Shown piece after piece: positions 6,531 to 8,009 of a stretch of 8,009 nt of DNA (positions are counted from its first letter, which is position 1; each line of letters begins with the position of its first letter). A program made the position numbers and the translations under genes. Source of the DNA: DATGSF01 sp035302865 (GTDB lineage: Bacteria > Bacteroidota > Bacteroidia > Chitinophagales > Chitinophagaceae); NCBI GenBank assembly GCA_035302865.1, contig DATGSF010000065.1:1-8009 (forward strand), written 5' to 3'. The notes under the pieces were generated by a model that did no database searches, had not been told where the DNA came from, and saw only the letters and a program-made list of their open reading frames with translations.

Positions 6531-7511
6531 ATGTCCATTAAACACTTTACCATTTTATTATTATCAATACTATTTGTTGCATCCTGTGAAAAAGCAGAAA
6601 AACCATATCCACTTCCTGAGCCTGGTTCTGCAAATTTTGACAAATTAGATATTGGAGACAATTATCAAAAACATATATTTTATAGTTTAGAAAAAGGGAT
6701 TATAGCTGAAGATAGCTTTACAATTTGGGACTTTTGCTTCACTCAGGACTTTAATCATTTAGAGCTATGGTTAAACGGAGGGAAAGGAAACTTAATTTAT
6801 AAAACAGAAGAAACTAATTTTACGAAAAGTGATTATTCAATTCCTGCATCAAAATGGAATTATGATTCCCCTACATGGAATCCTAAAGAAAGTGCTTATG
6901 GTTTCATAAAGAATGAGGACTTACAAAAGGTTTGGTTATTAAAAATCAAAAACAAGACTTTTAAATTCCAAATCATTAGTTTCAATAACGTGGATGGTAT
7001 TCATTTAAAATTTGGAAGTATTGATGATTCATTAGGTTCTATACATCAATTAGAACCTAATCCAAACTATAGTTATTTGTATTTCTCTGCAGAAAAAGGA
7101 CCAATACAAATTGAACCCAATAAGGAAAAATGGGATGTACTATTCACTAGATATAGACATATATTTTATGGAGAAAATCCCGATGGATCAGACATGCCTT
7201 ATTTTGTAAATGGGGTTTTATTAAATCCCTATCAAACTATGGGAGCTGCTGATACTTTAAATCCTAGGAACTTTGATGATTTTACAATTGACACGGCTTT
7301 AATGCATTATGAATTAACAAAACAAAGAGATATCATTGGATATCATTGGAAAGAAGTCAATATAAACAATGGAGAATATACTATTTTACCAAAGCGAATT
7401 TATATAATAAGAGACCAACAAGATAAGCTTTGGAAAATTCACTTTGTGAATTTTTATAACGATGATGGCTTGAAGGGGAAACCGCAATTTGAATTCCAAC
7501 AAATACAATAA
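6531..7511 (+). CDS. HmuY-family lipoprotein with two tandem HmuY-like repeats
   Basis: The 326-residue protein has a lipoprotein signal peptide (basic K4-H5, hydrophobic 6-18, lipobox FVASC with C19). The mature part looks like two copies of a HmuY-like unit. Copy 1 (about 43-165) has NYQKHIFYSLEKG, then IWDFCFT (65-71), then KVWLLKIKNKTFKFQIISFNN (133-153, aromatic and basic strands). Copy 2 (about 179-326) has NYSYLYFSAEKG, KWDVLFTRY (200-208), a PYFVNGVLLNPYQ loop, and the IYIIRDQQDKLWKIHFVNFYN region (290-310). HmuY of Porphyromonas is a surface heme-binding lipoprotein that works with the TonB receptor HmuR. No receptor gene is in view, and I cannot map its heme-ligand histidines here, so heme binding is unproven. 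It is divergent from the PorP/SprF-like gene; an A-rich stretch directly precedes the ATG. Confidence 0.78.
   Translation: MSIKHFTILLLSILFVASCEKAEKPYPLPEPGSANFDKLDIGDNYQKHIFYSLEKGIIAEDSFTIWDFCFTQDFNHLELWLNGGKGNLIYKTEETNFTKSDYSIPASKWNYDSPTWNPKESAYGFIKNEDLQKVWLLKIKNKTFKFQIISFNNVDGIHLKFGSIDDSLGSIHQLEPNPNYSYLYFSAEKGPIQIEPNKEKWDVLFTRYRHIFYGENPDGSDMPYFVNGVLLNPYQTMGAADTLNPRNFDDFTIDTALMHYELTKQRDIIGYHWKEVNINNGEYTILPKRIYIIRDQQDKLWKIHFVNFYNDDGLKGKPQFEFQQIQ
7329..7350 (+). repeat. 10-bp tandem repeat inside the HmuY-like gene
   Basis: The unit TATCATTGGA occurs twice back to back (7331-7350), and the preceding GA extends the periodicity to 22 bp. It encodes the DIIGYHWK region of the second repeat unit. 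Because 10 is not a multiple of three, gain or loss of a copy would shift the reading frame. Confidence 0.7.
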
Positions 7512-7535
7512 TTATATATTTTTAATCACTTTATT

Positions 7536-7581
7536 AATATCCAATAAAACTCCTCGTATATTTGTAGTTTTATTGGATATT
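7536..7581. repeat. 16-bp perfect inverted repeat between the HmuY-like gene and argS
   Basis: The arms 7536-7551 and 7566-7581 (core ATATCCAATAAAACT and its exact complement) are perfectly complementary over 16 bp with a 14-nt loop. The repeat starts 24 nt after the HmuY-like gene's stop and is followed by TTATTTTA, so it may be its terminator. The loop contains TATATTTG, a perfect -7 match for argS, so it may instead or also act as an operator. Confidence 0.7.
7557..7564 (+). promoter_or_regulatory. Possible -7 box for argS, inside the hairpin loop
   Basis: TATATTTG matches TAnnTTTG exactly and lies 38 bp before the argS ATG, giving a leader of about 30 nt that starts within the right arm of the inverted repeat. 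No TTTG occurs 19-21 bp upstream, so the call rests on the -7 element alone. Confidence 0.4.
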
Positions 7582-7602
7582 TATTTTACAGTTAAAAATA
7601 TT

Positions 7603-8009
7603 ATGAACACTTTAATTCAGCAATTACAAAATATAATTTTTGATATTTTTAAAGCCTCTTTTCCTAATGAGGAATTTCATCTGAATAACATTCAAATTTC
7701 GGAAACTAAAACTGAATTTGAGGGAGACTATACACTCATTTTATTTCCATTCTTAAAAAAATTGAAAACCTCTCCACAATTATTAGGAGAAACAGTAGGA
7801 AAAGCACTTTTAGAAAAACATTCAGATAAAATTGATTCTTATGCAGTCGTTTCAGGATTTTTAAATGTGAAACTTAGTCAAGCATTTTTAAAGAAACAAT
7901 TTGAATGTTATTTAAAAGAAGAAGACTTTGATTTTCTAAAAGTAAATACACAAGACAAAAAAAGAATAATGGTGGAGTATTCTTCTCCAAACACTAATAA
8001 ACCCTTGCA
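7603..8009 (+). CDS. argS: Arginyl-tRNA synthetase, N-terminal part (runs off the window)
   Basis: The first 135 codons plus two bases (CA) of the next are present, out of the 550-600 residues usual for the enzyme. ArgS is the cytoplasmic class I synthetase that charges tRNA-Arg. Residues 1 to about 110 match the N-terminal additional domain that recognises the tRNA D-loop, including FEGDYTLILFPF (39-50). It leads into IMVEYSSPNTNKPL (122-135), the strand directly before the HIGH-type active-site motif (HLGH in this enzyme). The two bases at the edge fit the first histidine codon of that motif. The ATG at 7603 is preceded by an A-rich AAAAATATT stretch and no Shine-Dalgarno sequence. A 16-bp inverted repeat containing a predicted -7 box lies just upstream. 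Confidence 0.95.
   Translation, partial: MNTLIQQLQNIIFDIFKASFPNEEFHLNNIQISETKTEFEGDYTLILFPFLKKLKTSPQLLGETVGKALLEKHSDKIDSYAVVSGFLNVKLSQAFLKKQFECYLKEEDFDFLKVNTQDKKRIMVEYSSPNTNKPL

Noticed and set aside
6428..6661. A 77-codon minus-strand frame in the divergent region
   Set aside because: Its first part is antisense to the signal peptide and start of the HmuY-like gene and the rest has no coding character.
1..8009. A defence island, prophage, mobile element, CRISPR array or new multi-gene system
   Set aside because: No transposase, integrase, terminal repeats or spaced direct repeats are seen, and every gene falls in a familiar chromosomal family.

Overview
This AT-rich window reads as the chromosome of a Bacteroidota member, most likely a flavobacterium-like one. 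The grounds are a PorP/SprF-family protein with its CPRF C-terminus, a HmuY-family lipoprotein, a RicT with the cysteine-rich N-terminal extension, an RprY-like regulator, A-rich regions instead of Shine-Dalgarno sequences before start codons, and TAnnTTTG-like -7 boxes. No genus can be named from this alone.

Layout: positions 1-6351 are all on the minus strand, so they read from right to left. They run PorP/SprF-like protein (5323-6351), RprY-like response regulator (4545-5246), SlyD-like FKBP (3975-4403), ExbB/TolQ-type channel protein (3152-3889), FKBP lipoprotein (2660-3139), RicT (1263-2588), polysaccharide deacetylase (622-1260) and a TatD-family hydrolase cut by the left edge (1-622). 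Two plus-strand genes follow: a two-repeat HmuY-like lipoprotein (6531-7511) and the start of argS (7603 to the right edge), which stops within the first codon of its HIGH-type motif. The 179-bp gap 6352-6530 is a divergent promoter region. No gene-free stretch exceeds 300 bases, and I see no tRNA, rRNA, CRISPR array or insertion sequence.

Likely transcription units: ricT, the deacetylase and tatD are packed with a 2-bp gap and a 1-bp TAATG overlap, so they are probably co-translated. The ExbB-like and FKBP-lipoprotein genes are 12 bp apart and probably form an operon. The response regulator, the SlyD-like gene and argS each appear to have their own promoter. Three long perfect inverted repeats (13, 13 and 16 bp arms) sit at gene ends. 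Two look like terminators; the third encloses the predicted argS -7 box and could be an operator instead.

Most genes belong to well-known families and no clear new system is visible. The points most worth a second look are the tandem HmuY-like architecture, the ExbB-type gene without ExbD between two different FKBPs, the dyad at the argS promoter, and three components (PorP/SprF, response regulator, ExbB) that lack their usual neighbours here.
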